This document shows positions 46,383 through 55,225 of a DNA stretch of 64,000 nucleotides, piece after piece. The translations under genes and the position numbers were made by a program. The first letter of the stretch is position 1; each line of letters starts with the position of its first letter. The notes under the pieces are model-generated. The model ran no database searches. It had not been told where the DNA came from and worked only from the letters and a program-made list of their open reading frames with translations. The DNA comes from Herbaspirillum sp. GW103 (GTDB taxonomy: Bacteria; Pseudomonadota; Gammaproteobacteria; Burkholderiales; Burkholderiaceae_D), in NCBI RefSeq assembly GCF_000261365.1, contig NZ_AJVC01000002.1, positions 1 through 64,000 on the forward strand, given 5' to 3'.

Positions 46383-47528
46383 ATGCAAAAAATCAAAATG
46401 ATTCCTGTCGCTACGGCACTGGTGGCAGCGTTCGCATTCGCAGGGGCTGCGCAAGCACAAGAAGTCATCAAGATCGGTCACGTCGCTCCCCTGACCGGTC
46501 CCAACGCGCACATCGGCAAGGACAACGAAAACGGCGCCCGCATGGCCGTGGACGAACTCAACGCCAAGGGTTTCATGATCGCCGGCAAGAAGGTCACCTT
46601 CCAGCTGGTGGCCCAGGATGACGCTTCCGATCCGAAGCAAGCCACCACCGTGGCTCAGGCCCTGGTCGATGCCAAGGTCAAGGGCGTGGTCGGTCACATG
46701 AACTCCGGCACCACCATCCCGGCTTCCAAGATCTACTATGACGCCGGCATCCCGCAGATCTCGCCGTCGGCCACCAACCCCAAGTACACCCAACAGGGCT
46801 TCAACACCGCCTTCCGCGTGGTGGCCAACGATGGTCAGCTTGGTGGCGTGCTGGGCCGCTATGCCGTCAATGAGCTCAAGGGCAAGAGCGTGGCCGTCAT
46901 CGACGACCGCACCGCCTACGGTCAAGGCGTGGCCGAAGAATTCCGCAAGAGCGCAATGGCTGCCGGTGCCACCATCGTGGCAACCCAGTACACCACCGAC
47001 AAGGCCACCGACTTCAACGCCATCCTGACCTCGGTCAAGTCCAAGAAGCCGGATCTGGTCTTCTTCGGCGGCATGGATGCCGTGGCCGGCCCGATGCTGC
47101 GCCAGATGGACCAGCTGGGTATCTCGGCCAAGTTCATGGGCGGTGACGGTATCTGCACCACCGAACTGCCGGCCCTGGCCGGTGCCGGCCTGAAGGACAG
47201 CGAAGTGGTCTGCGCCGAAGCCGGTGGCGTGACCGAAGCCGGCAAGAAGCCGCTGGAAGACTTCAAGGCAGCCTACAAGAAGAAGTTCAACCAGGACGTC
47301 GTGATCTACGCACCGTACACCTACGATGCGCTGATGACCCTGGCTGATGCCATGCAGCAGGCTGGCTCGTCGGATCCCAAGGTCTACCTGCCGTTCCTGG
47401 CCAAGATCCACCACAAGGGTGTGACCGGTGAAATCGCCTTCGACTCCAAGGGCGACATCCTCAACGGCACCCTGACCCTGTACACCTACAAGGGTGGCAA
47501 GCGTACCCTGCTGAGCGTGGTGAAGTAA
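46383..47528 (+). CDS. Branched-chain amino-acid ABC transporter binding protein (LivJ/LivK-like)
   Basis: This 381-residue periplasmic type-I binding protein has a signal peptide (MIPVATALVAAFAFAGAAQAQ) and the family start EVIKIGHVAPLTGPNAHIGKDNENGARMAVDELNAKG. Ligand-pocket elements (SGTTIPASKIYYDAGIPQISPSATNPKYTQQG) are typical. The permease and ATPase genes are not adjacent, so it is an orphan binding subunit in this window. It has its own terminator and a long upstream region. Confidence 0.9.
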   Translation: MQKIKMIPVATALVAAFAFAGAAQAQEVIKIGHVAPLTGPNAHIGKDNENGARMAVDELNAKGFMIAGKKVTFQLVAQDDASDPKQATTVAQALVDAKVKGVVGHMNSGTTIPASKIYYDAGIPQISPSATNPKYTQQGFNTAFRVVANDGQLGGVLGRYAVNELKGKSVAVIDDRTAYGQGVAEEFRKSAMAAGATIVATQYTTDKATDFNAILTSVKSKKPDLVFFGGMDAVAGPMLRQMDQLGISAKFMGGDGICTTELPALAGAGLKDSEVVCAEAGGVTEAGKKPLEDFKAAYKKKFNQDVVIYAPYTYDALMTLADAMQQAGSSDPKVYLPFLAKIHHKGVTGEIAFDSKGDILNGTLTLYTYKGGKRTLLSVVK

Positions 47529-47582
47529 GCAACAAGCTTCACATCCGGTTCCATGACGGTACCGGATGAAGCCGCTGTGACA

Positions 47583-47611
47583 AGCCCCGGCCCTGGTGCC
47601 GGGGCTTTTTG
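47583..47611 (+). terminator. Terminator after the amino-acid binding-protein gene
   Basis: A 9-bp stem AGCCCCGGC / GCCGGGGCT with a 6-nt loop, then TTTTG. Confidence 0.88.
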
Positions 47612-47662
47612 TTTCATATCGACCAAAAACCGGGCCGCCCCGTCAGCGCATTTCAAGATTAT

Positions 47663-47681
47663 AATGAGACACGTTCTCATT
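47663..47681. promoter_or_regulatory. Fur-like palindrome upstream of fecI
   Basis: AATGAGA-CACGT-TCTCATT is a perfect 7-5-7 inverted repeat 17 bp before the sigma-factor start. Position and composition fit a Fur operator over the promoter. Confidence 0.7.
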
Positions 47682-47697
47682 TCATTTTCTTGCGGTC

Positions 47698-48210
47698 ATG
47701 GCCGACCTTGCATCTTCCCGTCATCAAGACATCGCTGGCATCTACACCGGGCATCACCGGTGGCTGCTGGGGTGGCTGCGCCGTCGCACCGACAATGCCG
47801 ACCTGGCCGCCGACCTGGCCCAGGATACCTTCGTCAAGATGATGGTGGCGCGCCGCGACTTCACCCTCGATGAAGTGCGCGCGCTGCTGGCCACCATCGC
47901 CCGCGGCCTGATGATCGACCATTTCCGCCGCTGTGCGCTGGAAGCGGCCTTCCTGGAGATGCTTGCGCAGATGCCGCCCGAGCATCTGCCCTCGCCCGAA
48001 GCGCAACTGCTGGTGCTGGAAACCCTCAACGAAGTCGACGCCATGCTGGCCGCGCTCCCCCCCAAGGTGCGCAGTGCCTTCCTGCTGTCCCAGCTAGATG
48101 GCCTGGGCTATGCCGAGATCGCGACCCGTCTGCAGGTCTCGCTCAGTTCGGTGCAGCAATACATGAGGCGCGCCTTCACCGCCTGTTACCGCCTGCAGTA
48201 TGGCCGCTGA
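47698..48210 (+). CDS. fecI: ECF sigma factor, FecI type
   Basis: This 170-residue extracytoplasmic-function sigma factor has region 2 (RTDNADLAADLAQDTFVKMMVARRDF) and region 4 (AFLLSQLDGLGYAEIATRLQVSLSSVQQYMRRAFTACY). FecI sigma factors direct RNA polymerase to the promoter of an outer-membrane receptor when the matching FecR signals ligand. It overlaps fecR by 11 bp. The Fur-like palindrome upstream implies iron repression. Confidence 0.92.
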   Translation: MADLASSRHQDIAGIYTGHHRWLLGWLRRRTDNADLAADLAQDTFVKMMVARRDFTLDEVRALLATIARGLMIDHFRRCALEAAFLEMLAQMPPEHLPSPEAQLLVLETLNEVDAMLAALPPKVRSAFLLSQLDGLGYAEIATRLQVSLSSVQQYMRRAFTACYRLQYGR

Positions 48211-49183
48211 CATCAGCCCGCCGAGCGAGGACATCGTCATGGCCGCCATCGACTGGATGGTCAGACTGCAATCGGGCAGCGCCACCGACCACGACCAGCA
48301 AGCCTGCCGCCGCTGGCGGGCTCAATGCCCGCAGCACGAGCTGGCCTGGCAGCGCCTGCAGTGCCTCAGCGAACGGATCGCCACGCTGCCCGCGACTCTG
48401 GCCCATGGCAGCATCGGCGCCAGTCCTGCCCGTACCCGCCACAACCGCCGCTTCGCCCTCAAGACCCTGTGCATGACGATCGGTGCCGGGCTGCTGGCCA
48501 CCAGCGCTGCGCGCCTGGCGCCATGGCAGGCGTGGATGGCCGGGTACACTACCGGCACCGGTGAACGGCGCCGCGTGGTGCTGGCCGACGGCACCGTGCT
48601 GGAACTCAACAGCGCCACCGCCGTGGATGCGGATTACGACCAGCAGCGGCGCCTGCTGCACCTGTATCGCGGCGAAGTGCTCATCAGCACGGGACATGAA
48701 CGTGATCGCCCCTATCGGCCCTTGCTGGTGCAGACCCGACTGGGCCAGGCGCGCGCGCTGGGCACGCGCTTCCAGTTGCGTGATGCGCAGGAGGGCATGC
48801 GCCTGGCTGTTTATGAGGGCGCGGTGGAATTCCGTGCTCATGATGAGCACGCGGCCGTACGCGTGGACGCCGGGCAACAGGGGCTGTTCGATGCGCAAGG
48901 ACTGGTCGGCAGTCTCGCCCCGGCCAATGAGCAGGCCAGCGCCTGGATCGAGGGCGTCATCATCGCCGATCACATGCCCCTGGGCCAACTGGTGGCCGAG
49001 CTGGAGCGCAGCCTGCCTGGCAGGCTGCGCTGCGATCCTGCGGTCGCCAGCCTGCCGATCTCAGGCGTGTTTCCGCTCGACCAGCCCGCCCGCATCCTGG
49101 CCGCGATCGCCCGGACCTTGCCAGTGCGGGTCGATTCCTTCACGGACTACTGGATCACCTTGCGACCACGGGATGCCACCTGA
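48200..49183 (+). CDS. fecR: FecR-type anti-sigma / sigma regulator
   Basis: This 327-residue membrane regulator has a cytoplasmic N-terminal DUF4880-like domain (AAIDWMVRLQSGSATDHDQQACRRWRAQCPQHELAWQRLQ), one membrane segment (KTLCMTIGAGLLATSAARLA) and the periplasmic FecR domain (TGTGERRRVVLADGTVLELNSATAVDADYD), ending with an STN-like secretin domain. It carries the signal from the receptor to FecI. It overlaps fecI, giving coupled production. Confidence 0.92.
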   Translation: MAADISPPSEDIVMAAIDWMVRLQSGSATDHDQQACRRWRAQCPQHELAWQRLQCLSERIATLPATLAHGSIGASPARTRHNRRFALKTLCMTIGAGLLATSAARLAPWQAWMAGYTTGTGERRRVVLADGTVLELNSATAVDADYDQQRRLLHLYRGEVLISTGHERDRPYRPLLVQTRLGQARALGTRFQLRDAQEGMRLAVYEGAVEFRAHDEHAAVRVDAGQQGLFDAQGLVGSLAPANEQASAWIEGVIIADHMPLGQLVAELERSLPGRLRCDPAVASLPISGVFPLDQPARILAAIARTLPVRVDSFTDYWITLRPRDAT

Positions 49184-49288
49184 TGCAGGCATTGGCGTAA
49201 ATCATTTTCATTTTTTTCTGCAGGTTTTTGGATCTCGTTCGGTTTACCAGAGAGCAAGTCCTCTTCAGCTAATCACCCAACGAGATCC

Positions 49289-51673
49289 ATGACCATCCGA
49301 ACCCGCTTCCCCTCGCGTCCGACCTTGTCCCGACTGGCGATACTGGCCGCTTTGGCCAGCCCCATGGCGGCTGTTCAGGCGCAAGCCACCGACACCCAAC
49401 GCCAGAGCTACGACATCCCCGCCGGGCCGTTGGACCCGAGCCTCAACAGTTTCGCCCGCCATGCCGGCGTGCTGCTGTCCTTCGATCCGGCCCTCACGCG
49501 CGAGCGCCAGAGCAAGGGGCTGTCCGGCCGCTATACCGTGGCCGAAGGCTTTGCCGCGCTGCTGGCCGGCATGCCCCTGCAAGCCATCCGCAATGCCGAT
49601 GGCAGCTACACCGTGATGGCCCCCGCAGGCATCACCGGCAGCAATGCCAATGCCGTCCTGCCCACCGTCACCATCACCGAAAGCGCCGACCCCACCGCGC
49701 CCTATGCCGGTGGCCTGGTGGCGCGTGGCGGCAGCCTGGGCGTGCTGGGCACGGCCAGCGTCATGGATACGCCCTTCAGCACCACCAACTACACCTCGCA
49801 AGGCATCGAGGATGTGCAGGCGCGCGCCATCGGTGACGTCATCACCAACGATGCCTCAGTGCGCAACACCAATGGCAATGGCGGTTTCGGCGACAGCTAC
49901 CAGATTCGCGGTTTCACCATGTCGGCCAATGACGTGGCCTTCAACGGACTCTACGGCATGGTGCCGCTTACACGCATGCCCATTTCCATGGTCGAGCGCA
50001 TCGAAGTACTCAAAGGGCCGGGAACGCTGATGTATGGCATGGGGCCGGCCGGCGGGGTCGGCGGGGCGGTCAACCTGATCCCCAAGCGGGCACATGAAGA
50101 TCCGGTCTCCAGCGTCACGGCCACCTATCTCTCCAATTCGCAGTTCGGCGTGAAGGCCGACCTCGGACGTCGCTTCGGCGAGCAGCAGGAATGGGGCATC
50201 CGCGTCAATGCCCTCTATGCCGATGGCAATACCGGCCTGTCCGGCAGCAATCAGCAGCAGAGCATGGGCTCGGTCGGGCTCGACTACAACGGTGGCCGCG
50301 TGCGCTGGAGCCTGGATGCGTATACCCAGCATGAAGACGCGCGCAACTTCCGCCCGCAATTCAGCGTCAGCAGCCTGGTCATGCCGGAAGCGCCCTCGGG
50401 CAAGACCAACCTCTACCCGGGCACCACCCTGCAATCGGACGACAAGGCCGTGACCACGCGCCTGGAATACGACATCAACGACCAGCTCACCGCCTACGGT
50501 GCCGTGGGCTATCACGAGGCCAGCTCCTACCAGAGCTTTCCCGGCGCCACCATCCTCAATGCAGCCGGTGATACGGGGACTCTCTCCAATGGCTATTACG
50601 ACCAGAAGGTGGTCTCCACCTCCGCCGATGTGGGCCTGCGCGCGCGCCTGAACACCGGTGGCATCAAGCACACCGTGATGCTGGGCGCAAACATGCTGGA
50701 CCAGCAGACCGATTATTTCTACCTCTCCGAAAGCAGCAGCGTCACCTCCAACCTGTATCGCCCGGTGGCGCTGGCCGCCATTACCGGTGCACGCGGCCAG
50801 CCCACGCCGCAAAGCCAGGTACGCCTGACCAGCCTTGCCCTGACCGATACGCTGTCGCTGGCCGATGACCGCCTGCGTTTCATCGTCGGCCTGCGCCGTC
50901 AACAGGTCTATTCGCACAGCCTGGTCGATGCCACCCAGACCTCCAACAAGACCGCCATCTCGCCGGTACTGGGTGTGGTCGTCAAGCCGGTGCAGAACGT
51001 CTCGCTCTATGCCAACTACACGGCGGCGCTCAGTGCCGGTGGTTTCACTTCGGCCAGCGACGGCAATCCCAACCAGCTCTTCCCGCCCTACAAGTCCAAG
51101 CAGGTGGAAACCGGGGCCAAGGTCGACTGGGGCCGCATCACCACCACCGCCGCCGTATTCCAGATCGAGCAGGCCAATTCCAGCACCACGCTGGTCAATG
51201 GCGTGAGCACCACCACCCAGGATGGCCGCAACCGCGTGCGCGGACTGGAACTGGCGGCCTATGGTGAAATACGGCGCGGCCTGCGCTTCAATGCCAGCGG
51301 CACCTTCTTCGATGCCAAGCAGTACCACACCGACAATGGCACCAATGACGGCAAGGATGTCGGCGCCATCCCCAACAGCAATTTCAATCTCGGCCTGGAC
51401 TGGGATGCGCCCTGGCTGCAAGGCTTGGCCTTCAATACCCGCGTCACCCGTACCGGCTCGATGTGGTACAGCAACGAGAACAAGCTCAAGGTGCCGGGAT
51501 GGACCCGCGTCGATATCGGTGCGCGCTACATCACCCGAACGGCAGGGCAGGTCGTGACCTATCGCGCCAACATCGAAAACTTGTTCGACAAGAATTACTG
51601 GCTGATGCAGAACGGTTATGTCGGCACGGCATCGGGGCGCACTCTGGTGCTGTCGGCACAGGTCGATTTCTGA
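49289..51673 (+). CDS. TonB-dependent transducer receptor with STN domain (ferrisiderophore type)
   Basis: This 794-residue outer-membrane receptor has a signal peptide (LAILAALASPMAAVQAQA), an STN signalling domain (SYDIPAGPLDPSLNSFARHAGVLLSFDPALTRERQSKGLSGRYTV, about residues 42-115), a plug (FSTTNYTSQGIEDVQARAIGDVITNDASVRNTNGNGGFGDSYQIRGF) and a barrel ending in LVLSAQVDF. With FecI/FecR it completes a cell-surface signalling system: siderophore binding triggers the sigma factor. The barrel resembles FhuA/FoxA/FpvA-type receptors. The ligand is unknown. Confidence 0.93.
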   Translation: MTIRTRFPSRPTLSRLAILAALASPMAAVQAQATDTQRQSYDIPAGPLDPSLNSFARHAGVLLSFDPALTRERQSKGLSGRYTVAEGFAALLAGMPLQAIRNADGSYTVMAPAGITGSNANAVLPTVTITESADPTAPYAGGLVARGGSLGVLGTASVMDTPFSTTNYTSQGIEDVQARAIGDVITNDASVRNTNGNGGFGDSYQIRGFTMSANDVAFNGLYGMVPLTRMPISMVERIEVLKGPGTLMYGMGPAGGVGGAVNLIPKRAHEDPVSSVTATYLSNSQFGVKADLGRRFGEQQEWGIRVNALYADGNTGLSGSNQQQSMGSVGLDYNGGRVRWSLDAYTQHEDARNFRPQFSVSSLVMPEAPSGKTNLYPGTTLQSDDKAVTTRLEYDINDQLTAYGAVGYHEASSYQSFPGATILNAAGDTGTLSNGYYDQKVVSTSADVGLRARLNTGGIKHTVMLGANMLDQQTDYFYLSESSSVTSNLYRPVALAAITGARGQPTPQSQVRLTSLALTDTLSLADDRLRFIVGLRRQQVYSHSLVDATQTSNKTAISPVLGVVVKPVQNVSLYANYTAALSAGGFTSASDGNPNQLFPPYKSKQVETGAKVDWGRITTTAAVFQIEQANSSTTLVNGVSTTTQDGRNRVRGLELAAYGEIRRGLRFNASGTFFDAKQYHTDNGTNDGKDVGAIPNSNFNLGLDWDAPWLQGLAFNTRVTRTGSMWYSNENKLKVPGWTRVDIGARYITRTAGQVVTYRANIENLFDKNYWLMQNGYVGTASGRTLVLSAQVDF

Positions 51674-51711
51674 TTTGCACGTACTTAGTACTGATCTGCA
51701 CGTACTTAGTT
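51670..51711 (+). repeat. 21-bp tandem repeat overlapping the receptor stop codon
   Basis: CTGATTTGCACGTACTTAGT (51670-51689) and CTGATCTGCACGTACTTAGT (51691-51710) repeat with a 21-bp period; a weaker third copy follows at 51712. The first copy contains the receptor's TGA. The array ends at the terminator. Confidence 0.85.
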
Positions 51712-51725
51712 GTGAGTTGCATCTA

Positions 51726-51763
51726 ATACCCTGCTGCTGAAAGGCAGCAGGGTATTTTTTTTA
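51726..51763 (+). terminator. Terminator after the transducer receptor
   Basis: A 12-bp perfect stem ATACCCTGCTGC / GCAGCAGGGTAT with a TGAAAG loop, followed by seven T residues. Confidence 0.93.
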
Positions 51764-51822
51764 AAAAACTTGGTTGATATAAATAATTTATACTGATTAT
51801 CGAAATGGCTCAGGCTGCTTCA

Positions 51823-52743
51823 TCAAGCCATTTCCATGTCCATCTCCCTCGCACTTTCCAGGAACACCTGCCGCAACCACTCGATGCCCGGATCATTGGT
51901 GCGATAGCGGTGCCACTGCATCATCTGGTGCATCTCCGCCAGCGGCAGCGGGCTCTCCTTCAACACCACCGGCAACTGCGCCGCCAGCCTGCGCGCCAGC
52001 CGGCCATGCACGGTGGCGATGCGGTTGGTCCCTTGCACCAGTGCCACGCAGGAAGCAAAGCTGAAGCTGGTCACTTCCACCCGCCGTGCAAAGCCCAGCT
52101 TGTTGGCCATCCACGCTTCCACCGACGAGGCATTGGCACCCGGCGGCACCATCACCACATGACCGGCCTCCATGTAGCGCTCCAGCGTCAGCTTGCCCTT
52201 GGCCAGCGGACTGTGGCGCCACACCACGCAGACATGACGTTCGCGAAACACTTCCTCCGCAGGATGATCAGGCGTACAGAATTCTTGCGGCAATACCAGC
52301 AGATCGACTTCGGCCCGGTCCAGCGAGCGGGTCGGGTCCTGCACCTGCGGCATGAGCGCAAAGCGGATCTGCGGCCCCTCGGCGTGGGCTCGTGCGATCA
52401 CCCGCGGGATCAGCACGTTCAGGCTGAAGTCCGACACCGAGATGCGGAATTCCCGATGGGAGTCGGCCGGCACGAAGGCCGGCTTGGCCGCGATCGATCC
52501 TTCGATGCGCCGCAGCACATCGTTGACCGCGTCGCGCAGCACTTCGGCACGGGGCGTGGCTTCCATGCGGCGGCCGACCTGGATCAGCAACTCGTCATCG
52601 AAATACTCGCGCAGGCGCCCCAGTGCATTGCTCATGGCGGACTGGCTCAGGTGGATCTTCTCGGCGGCGCGGCTGATGTTGAGTTCGGTCAGCAAGGCGT
52701 CCAGGGCGACCAGCAGATTGAGGTCGAGCTTGTTGAAACGCAT
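51823..52743 (-). CDS. fdeR: NodD-like LysR regulator of flavonoid degradation (FdeR)
   Basis: This 306-residue LysR protein has an N-terminus MRFNKLDLNLLVALDALLTE that closely resembles rhizobial NodD proteins, followed by the helix-turn-helix ISRAAEKIHLSQSAMSNALGRLREYF. The C-terminal domain binds the inducer. It is divergent from a ten-gene set matching fdeA-J of Herbaspirillum seropedicae, where FdeR is known as a flavonoid-responsive activator. I start at ATG 52743; the longer frame adds 21 unrelated residues. Naringenin is the expected inducer by homology. Confidence 0.88.
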   Translation of the reverse strand: MRFNKLDLNLLVALDALLTELNISRAAEKIHLSQSAMSNALGRLREYFDDELLIQVGRRMEATPRAEVLRDAVNDVLRRIEGSIAAKPAFVPADSHREFRISVSDFSLNVLIPRVIARAHAEGPQIRFALMPQVQDPTRSLDRAEVDLLVLPQEFCTPDHPAEEVFRERHVCVVWRHSPLAKGKLTLERYMEAGHVVMVPPGANASSVEAWMANKLGFARRVEVTSFSFASCVALVQGTNRIATVHGRLARRLAAQLPVVLKESPLPLAEMHQMMQWHRYRTNDPGIEWLRQVFLESAREMDMEMA

Positions 52744-52807
52744 GAATAAGTCTCCGTTGTCGGGGGCCGGCCTTTCTTCTGTGCAAGGCTTGCAGGGCGC
52801 GGTCATG

Positions 52808-52857
52808 TATTGATCCCGTCCATATCATGAATCAAAACAATCCATTTGATCAATATC
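52808..52857 (+). promoter_or_regulatory. Nod-box-like element in the fdeR-fdeA promoter region
   Basis: ATGAATCAAAACAATCCATT and the following TGATCAATATC match much of the rhizobial nod-box core (ATCNAAACAATCRATTTTACCAATC). TATTGATC (52808-52815) and GATCAATA (52848-52855) form an exact 8-bp inverted repeat around it. The position between the NodD-like gene and fdeA makes it the probable FdeR binding site. Confidence 0.7.
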
Positions 52858-53030
52858 AACCACAACCTTAATCTTCACCCAACCGCTGCACGGCCTCGCA
52901 GACAGACACGAGAAAAGGCTGGCACGGCAAGCTGGTGGCGCATTGGTTGCGCCACTGTTGAGCCTGGCCCCGACAAGACGCCGCGACGGCGAACAACAAG
53001 CCAGGCAGGGTAGGAGACAAGGAGACAGCA

Positions 53031-53966
53031 GTGAAGAGAGGAACCGTACCAGCCCGGCGGCTGGGCAATCGTGCCGTCCTGGCCACCCTGGCCGTGATCG
53101 GTGCTGCCAGCATGCAGTCCGCGCAAGCCTTCGAAGGGGGTGTTTCGCCATTCCCCACCGGGTCCACCAGTGAATACATTGCCGCCCTGCCGCCCATTGC
53201 GGGCCTGTTCGCGGTGCAGCAGTTCAACTACAGCAGTGCCGACGGACTCTACGACAACAACGGCAACAAGCGTCCTATCCCCTTCAAGACGGATGTCTAC
53301 TCGGCCACCACGCGCCTGCTGGCTTCCTACGGTGTGCAATGGATGGGGGCCAAGGTGTATTCCCAACTGGTGCTGCCGGTGGTCTCGCTGCATACCGAAG
53401 TGGCCGGCCATGGCGAAAATCACAGCGGTCTGTCCAACATCACCTTCACGCCCTTGCTGCTGCGCTGGGATGTCGCCGCACATACCAATGTCACCTTCGG
53501 CTTCGACTTCGCGCTCAAGACCGGCTCCTATGATGCCAAGCGGACCAGTGTGGCAGTGGGCTACAACTCCTACCAGCCGGTGCTGGCGATCCGCCACAAC
53601 GATCCGGACGGACTGGACCTGGGCATCTCCAACCGCCTGCTCTTCAATGACAAGAACAGCGATACCAACTACCGCTCCGGCACGGCCTATGTGGCCGACT
53701 TCATCGGCGGCTGGAACTTCGGCAAGTGGAAGGTGGGCGTTACCGGTTCCTACCTGAACCAGTTCACCGATGATCGCCAGAACGGCGCGGATATCACCGG
53801 CAATCGCTCCCGCAGCTTCGCCATGGGCCCCACGGTGGCCTACAACGCCGGTACCTACAGCATCAACATGAACTACCAGCGCGGTCTGTATGCCGCCAAT
53901 ACGACCAAGAGCAATGCCGTCTGGATCAACTTCGCCATGCCGCTGTGGCTGGGCGGCCCGCGCTGA
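53031..53966 (+). CDS. fdeA: Outer-membrane channel-like protein, phenol-degradation MetA family (FdeA)
   Basis: This 311-residue secreted beta-rich protein has a signal peptide (NRAVLATLAVIGAASMQSAQA) and alternating aromatic and polar strands (ATRLLASYGVQWMGAKVYSQL) typical of outer-membrane barrels of the SphA/Phenol_MetA_deg family. It probably helps the hydrophobic substrate cross the outer membrane. The start codon is GTG at 53031, supported by AAGGAG at 53019-53024. It is the first gene of the catabolic operon. Confidence 0.82.
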   Translation: MKRGTVPARRLGNRAVLATLAVIGAASMQSAQAFEGGVSPFPTGSTSEYIAALPPIAGLFAVQQFNYSSADGLYDNNGNKRPIPFKTDVYSATTRLLASYGVQWMGAKVYSQLVLPVVSLHTEVAGHGENHSGLSNITFTPLLLRWDVAAHTNVTFGFDFALKTGSYDAKRTSVAVGYNSYQPVLAIRHNDPDGLDLGISNRLLFNDKNSDTNYRSGTAYVADFIGGWNFGKWKVGVTGSYLNQFTDDRQNGADITGNRSRSFAMGPTVAYNAGTYSINMNYQRGLYAANTTKSNAVWINFAMPLWLGGPR

Positions 53967-54015
53967 GCCGGCGCCGGCCTCGCCGGGCATCACTCATCAT
54001 CAAAGGAGTTACACC

Positions 54016-55176
54016 ATGTTCCGTTACTTCCCGACGAACTATGTCTGGAATCTTTCCGTCGACCTCGCCATCGAGATGGGCGCGCGCATCGGTGAAATCG
54101 AAGCCATGTGCGCCCCCTTGCAGGAGGCGGCCAAACAGCCTGACGCCGAAGGCACCGCTGCCTTCCGCGCCACCTGGGCGGACATGGCAGAAAAGCTGTG
54201 CAGCCTGGCCGCCGAAGACGAAGTACGCGGCCGGCTGCTTTCCGCAGGCGCCAAGTACAAGCGTGCGGCCAGCTACCTGCTGACCTGCGAACGCCTGCAG
54301 GCGCATGGCGCGCCGGGTCGGCTGGAACTGTATCGGCGCTTCCTGGAGGTGTTCCAGCGCGGCATCACCCTGGCCGGCGAGAACTGCGAGCGGGTCGAGA
54401 TTCCCTATCAAGGCAAGGTCATCTCCGGCTTGTATGTACGCGCCAACAAGGTCAAAGGTCCGGCCCCGATTCTGGTGCAGCTCAATGGCCTGGATTCGAC
54501 CAAGGAAATGAAATACCTGGTCGGCCTGCCCGGCTGGCTGGCCGAGCGCGGCGTGTCCTCGCTGGTGATCGACCAGCCCGGCACCGGCGAAGCGCTGCGT
54601 CTGCATGGCATGACCGCGCGCTTCGATGCGGAGCACTGGGCAAGTCACGTGGTGGACTGGCTGGAGCAGCGTGATGATGTGGATGCCAGCCGCATCGGCT
54701 GTGAAGGCGTCTCCCTGGGCGGTTACTACTGCCCGCGCGTGGTGGCCATGGAGCCGCGCTTTGCCTGTGGCGTGGTATGGGGAGCCAATCACGACTGGCG
54801 CGATGTACAGAAAAAGCGCCTGGAAAAAGAGGGCGATTTCCCCGTGCCGCATTACTGGCAGCACGTCAGCTGGGTATGGGGCGCCAAGGATATCGACGAC
54901 TTCATGCGCATCGCCGAAGACGTGCATCTGGATGGCGTGGTCGAGAAGATCCGCGTGCCTTTCCTGGTCACCCACGGCGAGAAGGACACCCAGATTCCCC
55001 TGAAGTGGGCGCACCGCACCTACGAACAACTGGTCAACAGCCCCAAGCGCGAATTGAAGGTCTTCACCGATCGCGAAGGCGGCGCGCAGCACGCCAGTTT
55101 CGACAACTCCATCAACGCCGGCCACGTCATCGCCGACTGGGTGGCCGAGACCCTGGGCGGGCGCACCAAGGCCTGA
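54016..55176 (+). CDS. fdeB: Alpha/beta hydrolase of the dihydroxypseudooxynicotine-hydrolase/FrsA-like family (FdeB)
   Basis: This 386-residue hydrolase has a helical N-terminal cap and a C-terminal alpha/beta core. The likely triad is Ser233 (GVSLGG), Asp324 (GEKDTQIP) and His359 (GAQHASF). Relatives cleave carbon-carbon bonds in diketone-like compounds. In the flavonoid pathway it could hydrolyse the ring-cleavage product to release the remaining phenylpropanoid part; this is inferred. The start ATG 54016 has AAAGGAG upstream. Confidence 0.85.
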   Translation: MFRYFPTNYVWNLSVDLAIEMGARIGEIEAMCAPLQEAAKQPDAEGTAAFRATWADMAEKLCSLAAEDEVRGRLLSAGAKYKRAASYLLTCERLQAHGAPGRLELYRRFLEVFQRGITLAGENCERVEIPYQGKVISGLYVRANKVKGPAPILVQLNGLDSTKEMKYLVGLPGWLAERGVSSLVIDQPGTGEALRLHGMTARFDAEHWASHVVDWLEQRDDVDASRIGCEGVSLGGYYCPRVVAMEPRFACGVVWGANHDWRDVQKKRLEKEGDFPVPHYWQHVSWVWGAKDIDDFMRIAEDVHLDGVVEKIRVPFLVTHGEKDTQIPLKWAHRTYEQLVNSPKRELKVFTDREGGAQHASFDNSINAGHVIADWVAETLGGRTKA

Positions 55177-55225
55177 TGCGCACGACGCTACGACACAACA
55201 CCGAGTCAATCACAAGGAAATCCGC

